A DNA stretch of 23,605 nucleotides from an uncultured Spartobacteria bacterium (GTDB lineage Bacteria > Verrucomicrobiota > Verrucomicrobiia > Chthoniobacterales > JAATET01), in the NCBI GenBank assembly GCA_937901895.1, contig CALGTD010000083.1, positions 1 to 23,605 on the forward strand, given 5' to 3'. Position 1 is the first letter of the stretch. Each line of letters starts with the position of its first letter. The position numbers were made by a program, and so were the translations under genes. Of the stretch, positions 7,681 through 13,389 are shown one piece after another. The notes under the pieces were generated by a model. The model saw only the letters and a program-made list of their open reading frames with translations, was not told the origin of the DNA and made no database searches.

Positions 7681-7750
7681 TGATTGTCAGTGACTTACGC
7701 GGAAATTGAGGGGTCGCTGGCAACGCTTCTGTCAACATGGTGATTGACAG
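7681..7750. promoter_or_regulatory. Repeated TTGACAG-type sites next to attL
   Basis: CTGTCAA (7729-7735) and TTGACAG (7744-7750) form a perfect 7-bp inverted repeat with an 8-base spacer. A related TGATTGTCAG at 7681-7690 is repeated as TGATTGACAG at 7741-7750, exactly 60 bases away. These could be sites for the excisionase-like protein, integrase arm sites, or an operator, because the right arm contains the -35 of the predicted RNA promoter. The function is inferred from position only. Confidence 0.45.
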
Positions 7751-7772
7751 GTTTTCGCGAGGGTGATTCATT
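7744..7772 (+). promoter_or_regulatory. Putative promoter of the structured RNA
   Basis: A perfect TTGACA (7744-7749), a 17-base spacer and TTCATT (7767-7772; three of six consensus bases, preceded by TGA). Standard spacing puts +1 at 7779, the first base of the first predicted hairpin of the RNA. The -35 lies inside the inverted repeat 7729-7750, so a repressor could block it. Confidence 0.5.
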
Positions 7773-7778
7773 CGATTC

Positions 7779-7955
7779 GTTCACCGTGCAAGAGGTGAAC
7801 CGGCATTCTCGCCCCGGCCATCAACCGGGACACGCCGCAAACGAGAAAACGAGCCCGCAGGCCGGAAGGCTGTAGCGGGATAGAGCCAGCGATGGATAGC
7901 GCCGGGGTGATAGCCGGGGCGACAAGGCTTGCACCTTCCATCGCTGGCTTTTTGT
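7779..7955 (+). ncRNA. Predicted structured small RNA of the element (novel candidate)
   Basis: Four consecutive helices can be drawn by eye. H1: GTTCACC (7779-7785) with GGTGAAC (7794-7800). H2: TTCTCG (7806-7811) with CGAGAA (7842-7847), enclosing CCCGG (7813-7817) with CCGGG (7825-7829). H3: CCCGC (7854-7858) with GCGGG (7875-7879), inside which GCC (7861-7863) pairs with GGC (7868-7870) around a GGAA loop of GNRA type. H4: AGCCAGCGATGGA (7884-7896) with its complement at 7937-7949, followed by TTTTTGTT. A promoter with predicted +1 at 7779 precedes it. No protein frame in this stretch looks real. It could be a free small RNA or the leader of the gene at 7961. I do not recognise it as a known family. 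Confidence 0.55.
7884..7955 (+). terminator. Intrinsic terminator or attenuator with 13-bp stem
   Basis: Perfect 13-bp arms at 7884-7896 and 7937-7949, then a T-run (7949-7953). The 40-base loop is unusually long for a simple terminator and holds a repeated GCCGGGG and a possible inner AGCC/GGCT helix. It therefore may switch between forms and control the genes at 7961-8529, which begin 8 bases after the T-run. Confidence 0.6.
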
Positions 7956-7960
7956 TACCC

Positions 7961-8134
7961 ATGAAAAATGCAAAGACCGCCGCGGCCGCTCGCCGTGGCA
8001 GCAAGGCGACGGAGGCCGTTGCCTCTCCTGTGAGTCCCGCAGACCTTCGGAAGCTCGGGGGTGTGCTCATCCAAACGGCCGGCATTCTGGAAAAGATGGC
8101 CGGAATCATCAGCCGAGCGGGAGGTGCGCGGTGA
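7961..8134 (+). CDS. Small element protein, 57 aa, unknown
   Basis: ATG at 7961-7963; the sequence begins MKNAKTAAAARRGSKATEAV, a basic, disordered-looking N terminus, followed by an amphipathic helix DLRKLGGVLIQTAGILEKMAG. The frame is open further upstream, but that part would read through the terminator hairpin, so I start at 7961. The stop TGA (8132-8134) overlaps the GTG start of the next gene, which points to translational coupling. I do not recognise the protein. Both genes end at the terminator 8549-8584 and form a small plus-strand unit against the leftward genes of the element. Confidence 0.6.
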   Translation: MKNAKTAAAARRGSKATEAVASPVSPADLRKLGGVLIQTAGILEKMAGIISRAGGAR

Positions 8135-8529
8135 AAACGGCGAAGATCAACCGTGCCGAATGGGACCGCATGACGGTCGAAGTCGCGAGGGAATATGTCC
8201 ACTGCATGAGCGGACGATCGGGGTTTCGTATCGACTGGAACAATCCGATGTTCGATCGGGAGAGGGTGCCGGCGCTGAAAAAGGCGCTCTGTGCCCTCTT
8301 TGCGGAGAAGACGGACGCTCTGATCGACGCCGCCGTCATCATGCTCGCCTGTGAGACGGCGCGGTCATGCTTCCGCGGCTACGCATCGAAGGCACAAGCC
8401 GAACACGTCGCGGCGCTGGCAAACTTGCTCGCCAATGATGCCAACGCCTACGACGTGAAGCGAAACCCGGTGAAGGGATTTCCCTTTGCCGTAGTCCGAA
8501 AGCCCGCGCCGGTGCCCGCCGCCGCCTGA
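8131..8529 (+). CDS. Element protein, 132 aa, unknown
   Basis: GTG start at 8131 overlapping the previous stop by GTGA. The product is soluble, mixed alpha-helical and starts MKTAKINRAEWDRMTVEVAR. It has a central region ALKKALCALFAEKTDALIDAAVIMLACETARSC-like helix pair with three cysteines, and ends in a proline/alanine tail. No known domain is apparent. It is followed within 20 bases by a strong terminator. Its place beside attL with a predicted structured RNA suggests an accessory or regulatory role, but this is inference only. Confidence 0.65.
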   Translation: MKTAKINRAEWDRMTVEVAREYVHCMSGRSGFRIDWNNPMFDRERVPALKKALCALFAEKTDALIDAAVIMLACETARSCFRGYASKAQAEHVAALANLLANDANAYDVKRNPVKGFPFAVVRKPAPVPAAA

Positions 8530-8548
8530 CCCGTCCCGCCACGAGAAC

Positions 8549-8584
8549 GCCCCGCCGTGTGATATGATCCGCGGCGGGGCTTTT
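8549..8584 (+). terminator. Strong intrinsic terminator after 8131-8529
   Basis: GCCCCGCCG (8549-8557) pairs perfectly with CGGCGGGGC (8572-8580), loop of 14 bases, followed by TTTTCTTT. It ends the plus-strand pair 7961-8529. It also sits directly before the ParB-like remnant. Confidence 0.85.
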
Positions 8585-8816
8585 CTTTGCCGCCGACCGC
8601 TCCGACCGCGTGATTGCCGAAATGTGCGGGGTGCATCACCAGATGGTATCTCGCCGAAGGGCGGAACTGGATGAATCATCCAGTTCCCCCGAACGCACCG
8701 GAGCCGACGGCAAGACGCGAAAGCCCCCGTCCCGCAAGCCCCGCCCGCTACCTACGTGGAGGGAAAGCCAGCCAGAGCGCCGTTCCCGTGGCGACGAAGC
8801 ACGCGATCTCGAATAG
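8568..8816 (+). pseudogene. Remnant of a ParB-like/HTH protein (C-terminal part only)
   Basis: The open frame from 8568 reads FFAADRSDRVIAEMCGVHHQMV and then ERTGADGKTRK, the helix-turn-helix block and linker found in the C-terminal part of phage and mobile-element proteins with an N-terminal ParB domain (ADRSN-x-IA-x3-GV-x3-TV ... RTGKDGKTR pattern). The N-terminal ParB domain is missing: an in-frame TGA at 8565-8567 and the terminator 8549-8584 lie directly upstream. Translation could start only at GTG 8610, inside the HTH. The C terminus after residue ~60 is low-complexity and basic. I read it as a truncated gene; a short stand-alone HTH peptide is possible but less likely. It contains the 25-bp palindrome 8663-8687. 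Confidence 0.55.
8663..8687. repeat. Perfect 25-bp palindrome
   Basis: GGAACTGGATGA-A-TCATCCAGTTCC: 12-bp perfect arms around one base. It lies within the ParB-like remnant, followed by CCCC and not a T-run, so it is a poor terminator. It may be a protein-binding or centromere-like site. A partial copy, GATGAATCATC, recurs at 13083-13093. Confidence 0.6.
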
Positions 8817-8827
8817 CGCGAGCGCCG

Positions 8828-10500
8828 TCACGTCGTGCCCTCCGGAACCCGCTTTTCGATGCTCTCGACGTGCTTGCGCATCGCGGCAATGTCAGTGCGG
8901 ATCGCCGCAAGGTCGCTCTCCCGCGTCGCTCCGGGACTGGCGGAGTTCGCCGCATCCATCATCTCCTGTTCCCTCTTCTTCGCCTCCATCGCGGCCGTTT
9001 TCGGGTCCATCATCTCCCGATCCTTCTTAGCCTGCGTCTCGGCGCGGAACCGATCGAGTCGCGAGCCGGGAGCGTCTGCGGCCGATGGTCGTTCTCCGCC
9101 GCCCATTCGCCGCTGCCGGTAGTCCTCCCGCTGCCGACGGTAACCCGAAAAGCGCTCGAGGAATCGCTGCCGACCAAGGGCAAAGGTGTCCATCGTGCCG
9201 TCGGTCCGATAGTTTGCGGGGTCTTTCCGAAAATTCTCCAAGTCCCGATCGGATTGCAATTCCCCCGGCGATAGCGGCGGTTCCTGCGGGAGAGGAGGTG
9301 CGGCTACACCGCCGGCAAAGTCTCCGCCTGACGACGACGAACTCGACTCGCCCTTTCGCTGCAATGCCGCGATGGCAGCGCGATTTTCAGCGAGGTTTCG
9401 TTCCAGCTCGGCCTTGCGCACGGGATCGCCGGTCTTTTGGCAATCTCCGCCTGCATGGCGGCTCCCTCGGCTTCGAGCATCCGAATCTGGCCGGCGGTGT
9501 CGTTTGCAGCAAACTCGGCATTGCGTTCGATGCGAGCCTTCTCTTGGGCCAGTCCGGAGACCTTGGAATCTCGCTCGGCTTTGGCTTTCGCCGCGGCCTC
9601 AGTCTCCTTTTGCCGTGCGATCATCGCCCGGAAGTCAGGCTTATCGCTGCCACGATGTCCACGGGGGTAACTGTGCGGATCGCGCTTCGGTTTGTCCCCG
9701 GCCATTGGATTGCGGCTATTGGCGAACGCGGCCTGTCCGCTGCCCGCAATGCCGCCGGGCTGGATGGTCGCCATCTTCTCTGCGAACCGCCCGGACACAA
9801 ACTCCGCAACGACGCCAGCCACGGCCGCCTTGGCTTTGAGCATCCAGCGAGTCCACGCCTTTCCCGCTTCATCGAGGTTCCGGATCTGCTCACTCGTGAG
9901 CGTATTCGTCTCATCGACTTCGCGGTTGATTTCGAGGAACACGGGAACCAGCTTTGCACCTGCTTCGCCGAACACGGCGACCGCCGCGGCCGTGCGCTGG
10001 CTTTCGTCGCGGATGTTCGCCAGCGCACGCGCGACGGCATCGAAGCGTTCATCGGGCGACTTGGAAAGGAGGTTCTCGATCGAGAATCCCAACGCCTCCA
10101 ACGCCTTCGTGGAGAGTGCGGCGGGGTTGCTGAACTCCACGGCTGCGGTGAGCTTGCTGGCGGCCTCCTGTAGTTGCTCGATGCTGCCGCTCGTCACCGT
10201 CGCGGCATCGGAGAGTTTCCGGAAATATTCGGGGCTCAGGCCGGCCGCCTGCGCACGGGGGCCAAGCGATGCGTATTCCTTCCCGATGGCGACAAGGGAC
10301 CGCATCGCCTGCACGGCAGCGCCTACGGACACGGCCGCAGAGAGATACCCCTTGAACGATTCCGTCAGCTTTCGGTTGGCGGATTCCTGTTTCTTCGCCT
10401 CTTCGCCGATGCTCTTGATTTCCGATTTAACTTTGGCGACGCCGTCTCGGAGATTCTTGGTATTGGCCTCGAAGGCTACGGAGATTCGATTGTTGCTCAT
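8828..10500 (-). pseudogene. Tape-measure-like tail protein interrupted by a frameshift
   Basis: The first ~354 residues (ATG 10498-10500, MSNNRISVAFEANTKNL...) show a coiled-coil start (VAKVKSEIKSIGEEAKKQESA), an alanine-rich hydrophobic stretch (YLSAAVSVGAAVQAMRSLVA) and the repeated-helix domain of small phage tail-length proteins (PEYFRKLSDAATVTSGSIEQLQEA, FDAVARALANIRDESQRTAAAVAVFGEAG). At the minus-strand run AAAA (9435-9438) the frame breaks. The next frame continues coherently (KTGDPVRKAELERNLAENRAA...) to the stop at 8828-8830, giving about 556 aa in total. One lost A in the run explains it. The codon phase does not form a normal slippery heptamer. The start overlaps the stop of 10497-10739 (ATGA). 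The protein would set tail length or act as a tail scaffold. Confidence 0.7.
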
Positions 10501-10739
10501 GAAAAAATTCGAGCCTCCCGCTCGATGTTGCGCCGCCACTCAAAGACGACGGCTGCGCCGGCACAGAACGCGAGGACGAGCGGACGGATGAACGACCGCG
10601 CGGACGGAAAACGAATGTTCAGGTCCGGGGGAATGATCGAAACGAGGTCGAGGACCAATTCTGCGGCCCATCGGAAGACCCGATGCGCCGGCAGGACGAT
10701 GGCCCAGAAATAGGCGAGTGCGAGGAGCCGGTTCATCAT
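10497..10739 (-). CDS. Small protein with one or two hydrophobic helices, 80 aa
   Basis: Begins MMNRLLALAYFWAIVLPAHR, with a hydrophobic helix at about 5-17 and another at about 52-66 (RPLVLAFCAGAAVVFEWRR), so it may be membrane-bound. It starts within the stop of the upstream 56-aa gene (ATGA at 10739-10736) and ends within the start of the tape-measure-like gene (ATGA), which supports it as a true coupled gene. No family recognised. Its place just before the tape measure is usually held by tail assembly chaperones, which it does not resemble. Confidence 0.6.
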   Translation of the reverse strand: MMNRLLALAYFWAIVLPAHRVFRWAAELVLDLVSIIPPDLNIRFPSARSFIRPLVLAFCAGAAVVFEWRRNIEREARIFS

Positions 10740-10906
10740 GTGGCGTTCTCGAATCGCTGGCCGCTCCAGTGATTCCATGCGGCCTCGCGGTCGCGCATAG
10801 CCTCGGGCGGAATGACATCGGCAACTGCTTTGTTGTCGTCGGCGCGTTCGCGGTCTTGCTCGCGCTGCAACCGTTCCTGGCGGATGCGAACGGATTTCTT
10901 CTTCAT
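10736..10906 (-). CDS. Small charged protein, 56 aa
   Basis: ATG at 10904-10906; starts MKKKSVRIRQERLQREQDRE, very basic and helical, then a more neutral end ...EAAWNHWSGQRFENAT. Its stop TGA (10736-10738) overlaps the ATG of the next gene. The composition and the ATGA junction support coding, though a competing frame runs antiparallel to nothing and in the same direction across it (from ATG 11033). No homology recognised. In its position it may be a tail or head-completion accessory protein. Confidence 0.5.
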   Translation of the reverse strand: MKKKSVRIRQERLQREQDRERADDNKAVADVIPPEAMRDREAAWNHWSGQRFENAT

Positions 10907-11082
10907 CGCTCAAAAAGGGAGCGGCGACGGGGAACCCAAGAGCCGGAAGAAACCCCGCCGCCGCAAATGGAAACTCGCCGGAGTGCGCAAACGGGCTCCG
11001 GGCCGCCGAGTGAAAATAATGCTCGCGCTGCATTGTTCTGCCTTTCAGGCCCGGTGGAACTCGACGATCTGCCCTGCCATGA
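10907..11082 (-). other. Unresolved gap in the virion module
   Basis: No clear gene. A minus-strand frame from ATG 11033 (MQREHYFHSAARSPF...) stays open as far as the 80-aa gene at 10739, but its second half reads arginine/proline-rich shadow of the 56-aa gene. A 13-codon frame (11086-11045) starts within the stop of the 211-aa gene and is too short to judge. Another indel hidden here would not be surprising, because the neighbouring tape-measure gene has one. Confidence 0.3.
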
Positions 11083-11718
11083 TCATTTTTCGACCTCCGC
11101 GATGTCTGTGATGTAGCTCCGCGGTGCCGCCTTGCGCTTCGCGAAGTGTTTCCAAATGTCCGAAATCGTGAGCGCAAGCGGGTCTTTGCCGCTTTCCGCC
11201 GCCGCGATCCGGCGCGCCTTGTCGAGTGAACTCGGCATGAAGAATCTCGAAATTTCCTTGAGCGGCGTGTTCGGCGGAACAGGCTCGTAGGCTGTCGATC
11301 CAATGGCCATCGCGTATTCCACGGGCGAGAGTTCAATGACGCTGCCGCGCTCGAGGAGCTGCCCCTTAGAGCCGCGGACGTTGATTAGCTTCAAGAGCCG
11401 GACTTTCGTGTTCACGAGCCCAAGACGCCTGAGCTTGTTGTTCGCGGCAATGAGCGAGTCGGGATCGCCGTTGATGATTTCAAAGGAGCATGGAACCTTG
11501 CTCCAATGTCCGGCAATCGGTCGATCCGGTGCCGGAGCCCAGCCTTGAGCGTCAGGCCACGAGTTCGCGTCCGGCGTATAGGGTCGGCCCAGCTTGCGCT
11601 CGGCTTCGATTCGCGCCGTCTCGTCCTCGATCTCAACGAGGCGCTGCTTTTGCACGCGGACGCTCGTTTTTTCGCCCGCGGGGCTGTCCCATTCGGTAGC
11701 GGAGAATGTAGTTTTCAT
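11083..11718 (-). CDS. Virion-module protein, 211 aa, unknown
   Basis: ATG 11716-11718, starting MKTTFSATEWDSPAGEKTSV; the start lies seven bases after the capsid gene's stop. Upstream in-frame residues are shadows of the capsid gene. A charged helix (RLVEIEDETARIEAERKLGR) is followed by a central part with KVRLLKLINVRGSKGQLLERG and SVIELSPVEYAMAIGSTAYEPV. The latter resembles the 'G-x-V-v-ELs-x-eA-x-x-L-i-x-x-G-x-A' strand pattern of small head-tail proteins of phages. That likeness is weak. Position directly downstream of the capsid gene supports a head or neck role. Confidence 0.6.
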   Translation of the reverse strand: MKTTFSATEWDSPAGEKTSVRVQKQRLVEIEDETARIEAERKLGRPYTPDANSWPDAQGWAPAPDRPIAGHWSKVPCSFEIINGDPDSLIAANNKLRRLGLVNTKVRLLKLINVRGSKGQLLERGSVIELSPVEYAMAIGSTAYEPVPPNTPLKEISRFFMPSSLDKARRIAAAESGKDPLALTISDIWKHFAKRKAAPRSYITDIAEVEK

Positions 11719-11725
11719 GGTCAAA

Positions 11726-12637
11726 TTATTGGTTTCCGGCGTCGCCAGAGCGGGCGAAGGCGGACCCGTGAAGCGGGGCGAAATCGAGGTATGCGTTCGC
11801 CACGATCTCGACTTGGTTGTGGAGCGAGCGGGTGTAGCCATCCACCACGATCTCGACGTGGAAGGTGTGAACCCAGAGCTGACGGAAATCTCCCAAGAGA
11901 ACGCGATTCTCGGCCGCGAAGGTGGTCTCGTGCAGTGTGCCGATTTCCCGCGCCGCGCTCCAGAGCGACGGGGTTTCGTCGCCGAACGCGGGGATCTGCC
12001 GCCACTTGCTCGCGGTGGCCGGAGACACGCACCACGTCAAAGGTCCGCTGACCTTCGCATTGCGGACCGCCTTCGAAAACTCTTCGATGTCCGCGAGCTG
12101 CGCCGCTCCGCCGAACGTCACGGCGACTGGAACAGCCGGATTGCAAAGGAGTCCGATCGGCGTTCCGTCACTGCCGGAGCCGCCGAGAATCGCGCCGTCG
12201 ATTGCTTCGCCGAGAGCCTGTCGCAAGTTACGTTTAACTGCTTCCTCTCCGCCCGGAGCCTGAAAGAGAAGCTGCTTGGAAACCCGGACCGCGCACCCAA
12301 CGCGCTTTGGTGTGAGCTTCACCGCATGCGTCTCCAGGTCAACGAGTGGGGCCGCATCATTCTCGGCAAGCCACTCTGCAACCGCACCGGACGCGACAAT
12401 CGGCGCAACGGCGTTGCCTTCGCCCTGTTCGGTCGCGATGGGATTGAGCATCGCAACCAACGATTCTTCGGAAAGCGCGCCGATGATGCCGAGCGGCTGG
12501 CTGTCGGGGACGTGAGCCCCGCCCTTCGCGTGAGAGGTTGCCGCGAGGTCGCGGGCCTCGATGCGACCGGATGAGATTTGGTTATCCCTTGCGACCTTGA
12601 GCAAGGATCGGAATGAAGTGCGTTCGAGTGTGTGCAT
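11726..12637 (-). CDS. HK97-type major capsid protein
   Basis: The 303-aa product carries the HK97-fold capsid pattern: an alpha/beta region with SEESLVAMLNPIATEQGEGNAVAP, APLVDLETHAVKLTPKRVGCAVRVSKQLL (the E-loop and spine region), RNLRQALGEAIDGAILGGSGSDGTPIGLL (A-domain helix preceding the typical 'G-x-P-x-GLL'), and a C-terminal RQLWVHTFHVEIVVDGYTRSLHNQVEIVANAYLDFAPLH. It is shorter than most such proteins, with about 80 residues before the core, and no separate protease or scaffold gene is present. It forms the shell of a phage-like particle. I considered encapsulin, but the element context and loop pattern favour a phage capsid. ATG at 12635-12637. Confidence 0.82.
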   Translation of the reverse strand: MHTLERTSFRSLLKVARDNQISSGRIEARDLAATSHAKGGAHVPDSQPLGIIGALSEESLVAMLNPIATEQGEGNAVAPIVASGAVAEWLAENDAAPLVDLETHAVKLTPKRVGCAVRVSKQLLFQAPGGEEAVKRNLRQALGEAIDGAILGGSGSDGTPIGLLCNPAVPVAVTFGGAAQLADIEEFSKAVRNAKVSGPLTWCVSPATASKWRQIPAFGDETPSLWSAAREIGTLHETTFAAENRVLLGDFRQLWVHTFHVEIVVDGYTRSLHNQVEIVANAYLDFAPLHGSAFARSGDAGNQ

Positions 12638-12686
12638 GTCTCTACTAGTGCGGAGAAACGGACGGCATCGCCCGCAGAGCCTTTAT

Positions 12687-12863
12687 TTATGCGGGAAGGC
12701 GGGCGGAAGTTACGGCCTTCCTTTCATCGTCCGGACGATCGCCGGGAACGCTGTCCCAAGGACCCGTGCTTCGGGTCCTTACTTGATAGCCTCTTACGGG
12801 TGTGGGGTCTGCGGTATCAAACCAGCGCCAGAACTCCCCGAAAATCTCCACAAATAGGTTCAC
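12687..12863 (-). CDS. Small coupled protein, 58 aa
   Basis: GTG start at 12861-12863 overlapping the TGA of the 110-aa HTH gene (GTGA). It begins MNLFVEIFGEFWRWFDTADP, aromatic-rich and acidic, then becomes basic and polar. It ends TAA at 12687-12689. The overlap fits the run of overlapping starts from 15321 to 12687. The reading frame also contains a 9-bp hairpin, AAGGACCCG/CGGGTCCTT (12758-12766, 12772-12780), so part of this sequence may be under RNA-level constraint. Function unknown. Confidence 0.5.
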   Translation of the reverse strand: MNLFVEIFGEFWRWFDTADPTPVRGYQVRTRSTGPWDSVPGDRPDDERKAVTSARLPA

Positions 12864-13192
12864 AGTCCGAACTCCTCCCGCGCCCGCTTCACGCCCTTTT
12901 GGATGGTGCTTTGATCGACGCGGACCGAACAAGCCGCGGCGAAGGTGTTCGACATTCCCGTGATGACTTGGAGCACCCCGAGGCGGACGAGCTTGCGCTT
13001 CGGGTCGCGGGGTTCGTTGATCCATGCGAGCGCGTGGCAAATGGCCGGGATGACCAAGCCCTCGATCTCGGGGGATGAGGTAGATGAATCATCCAACTCG
13101 CCCGGTTCGGACCATCCGAGCACGGCGTCCATGTCCTCGGGGTCTTCGGTCGGTCCTCGGGATTCGTCGTGGTATGCCTCCCGTCTCGTCAT
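12860..13192 (-). CDS. Helix-turn-helix protein, 110 aa
   Basis: ATG 13190-13192 overlaps the stop of the 66-aa gene (ATGA). The N terminus is acidic and disordered (HDESRGPTEDPEDMDAV, then ELDDSSTSSPE). The C-terminal half is helical and ends in a putative HTH, AAACSVRVDQSTIQKGVKRAREEFGL, where STIQKGVKR would be the recognition helix. It could be a regulator of the virion genes that follow, or a small-terminase-like DNA-binding protein, which often have this size and an N-terminal or central HTH. I cannot choose between these. The ELDDSSTSSPE segment resembles ELDESSSSPE in the ParB-like remnant. Confidence 0.65.
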   Translation of the reverse strand: MTRREAYHDESRGPTEDPEDMDAVLGWSEPGELDDSSTSSPEIEGLVIPAICHALAWINEPRDPKRKLVRLGVLQVITGMSNTFAAACSVRVDQSTIQKGVKRAREEFGL

Positions 13193-13389
13193 GGCCTGGC
13201 CTCCCGTTTAAGCGCGCGTCGCAGGCGCTTGCGTGCGTCGGCGTCGAACGTGCCAATGCTGATCCGCGGCCAGTTCTGAGTCGGCAGCACCTCGGCAACG
13301 ATGAGGACCATTCCGCCTTCGGGCTGCTTCTGGATGAACGGAAGGAATCGCTTCCAGCCGTATTCGCTGAACTCCGCAGGCTTGATCAT
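13189..13389 (-). CDS. Small protein, 66 aa, unknown
   Basis: ATG 13387-13389 overlaps the stop of the ATPase gene (ATGA), and its own stop overlaps the next ATG. Sequence starts MIKPAEFSEYGWKRFLPFIQ, has a likely beta-hairpin (GGMVLIVAEVLPTQNWPRISIG) and a basic helix at the end (ADARKRLRRALKREARP). The compact beta-plus-basic-helix layout suggests nucleic acid or protein binding near the replication ATPase. No family recognised. Confidence 0.65.
   Translation of the reverse strand: MIKPAEFSEYGWKRFLPFIQKQPEGGMVLIVAEVLPTQNWPRISIGTFDADARKRLRRALKREARP

Noticed and set aside
7779..7955. Retron or group II intron RNA
   Set aside because: No reverse transcriptase gene in the window and no domain-V-like or msr/msd layout.
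8582..9421. Plus-strand frames opposite the tape-measure gene
   Set aside because: Shadow frames with serine/proline/arginine bias and no start context.
9430..9442. Programmed frameshift in the tape-measure gene
   Set aside because: The zero-frame codons GCC-AAA-AGA do not form a slippery heptamer, and phage tail frameshifts occur in the upstream chaperone genes, not in the tape measure.
11045..11086. 13-codon minigene overlapping the stop of the 211-aa gene
   Set aside because: Too short to support; the ATGA overlap alone can arise by chance.
11726..12637. Encapsulin instead of phage capsid
   Set aside because: It lies in an integrase-bearing element beside a tape-measure-like gene, with a phage-type HK97 pattern and no cargo enzyme nearby.
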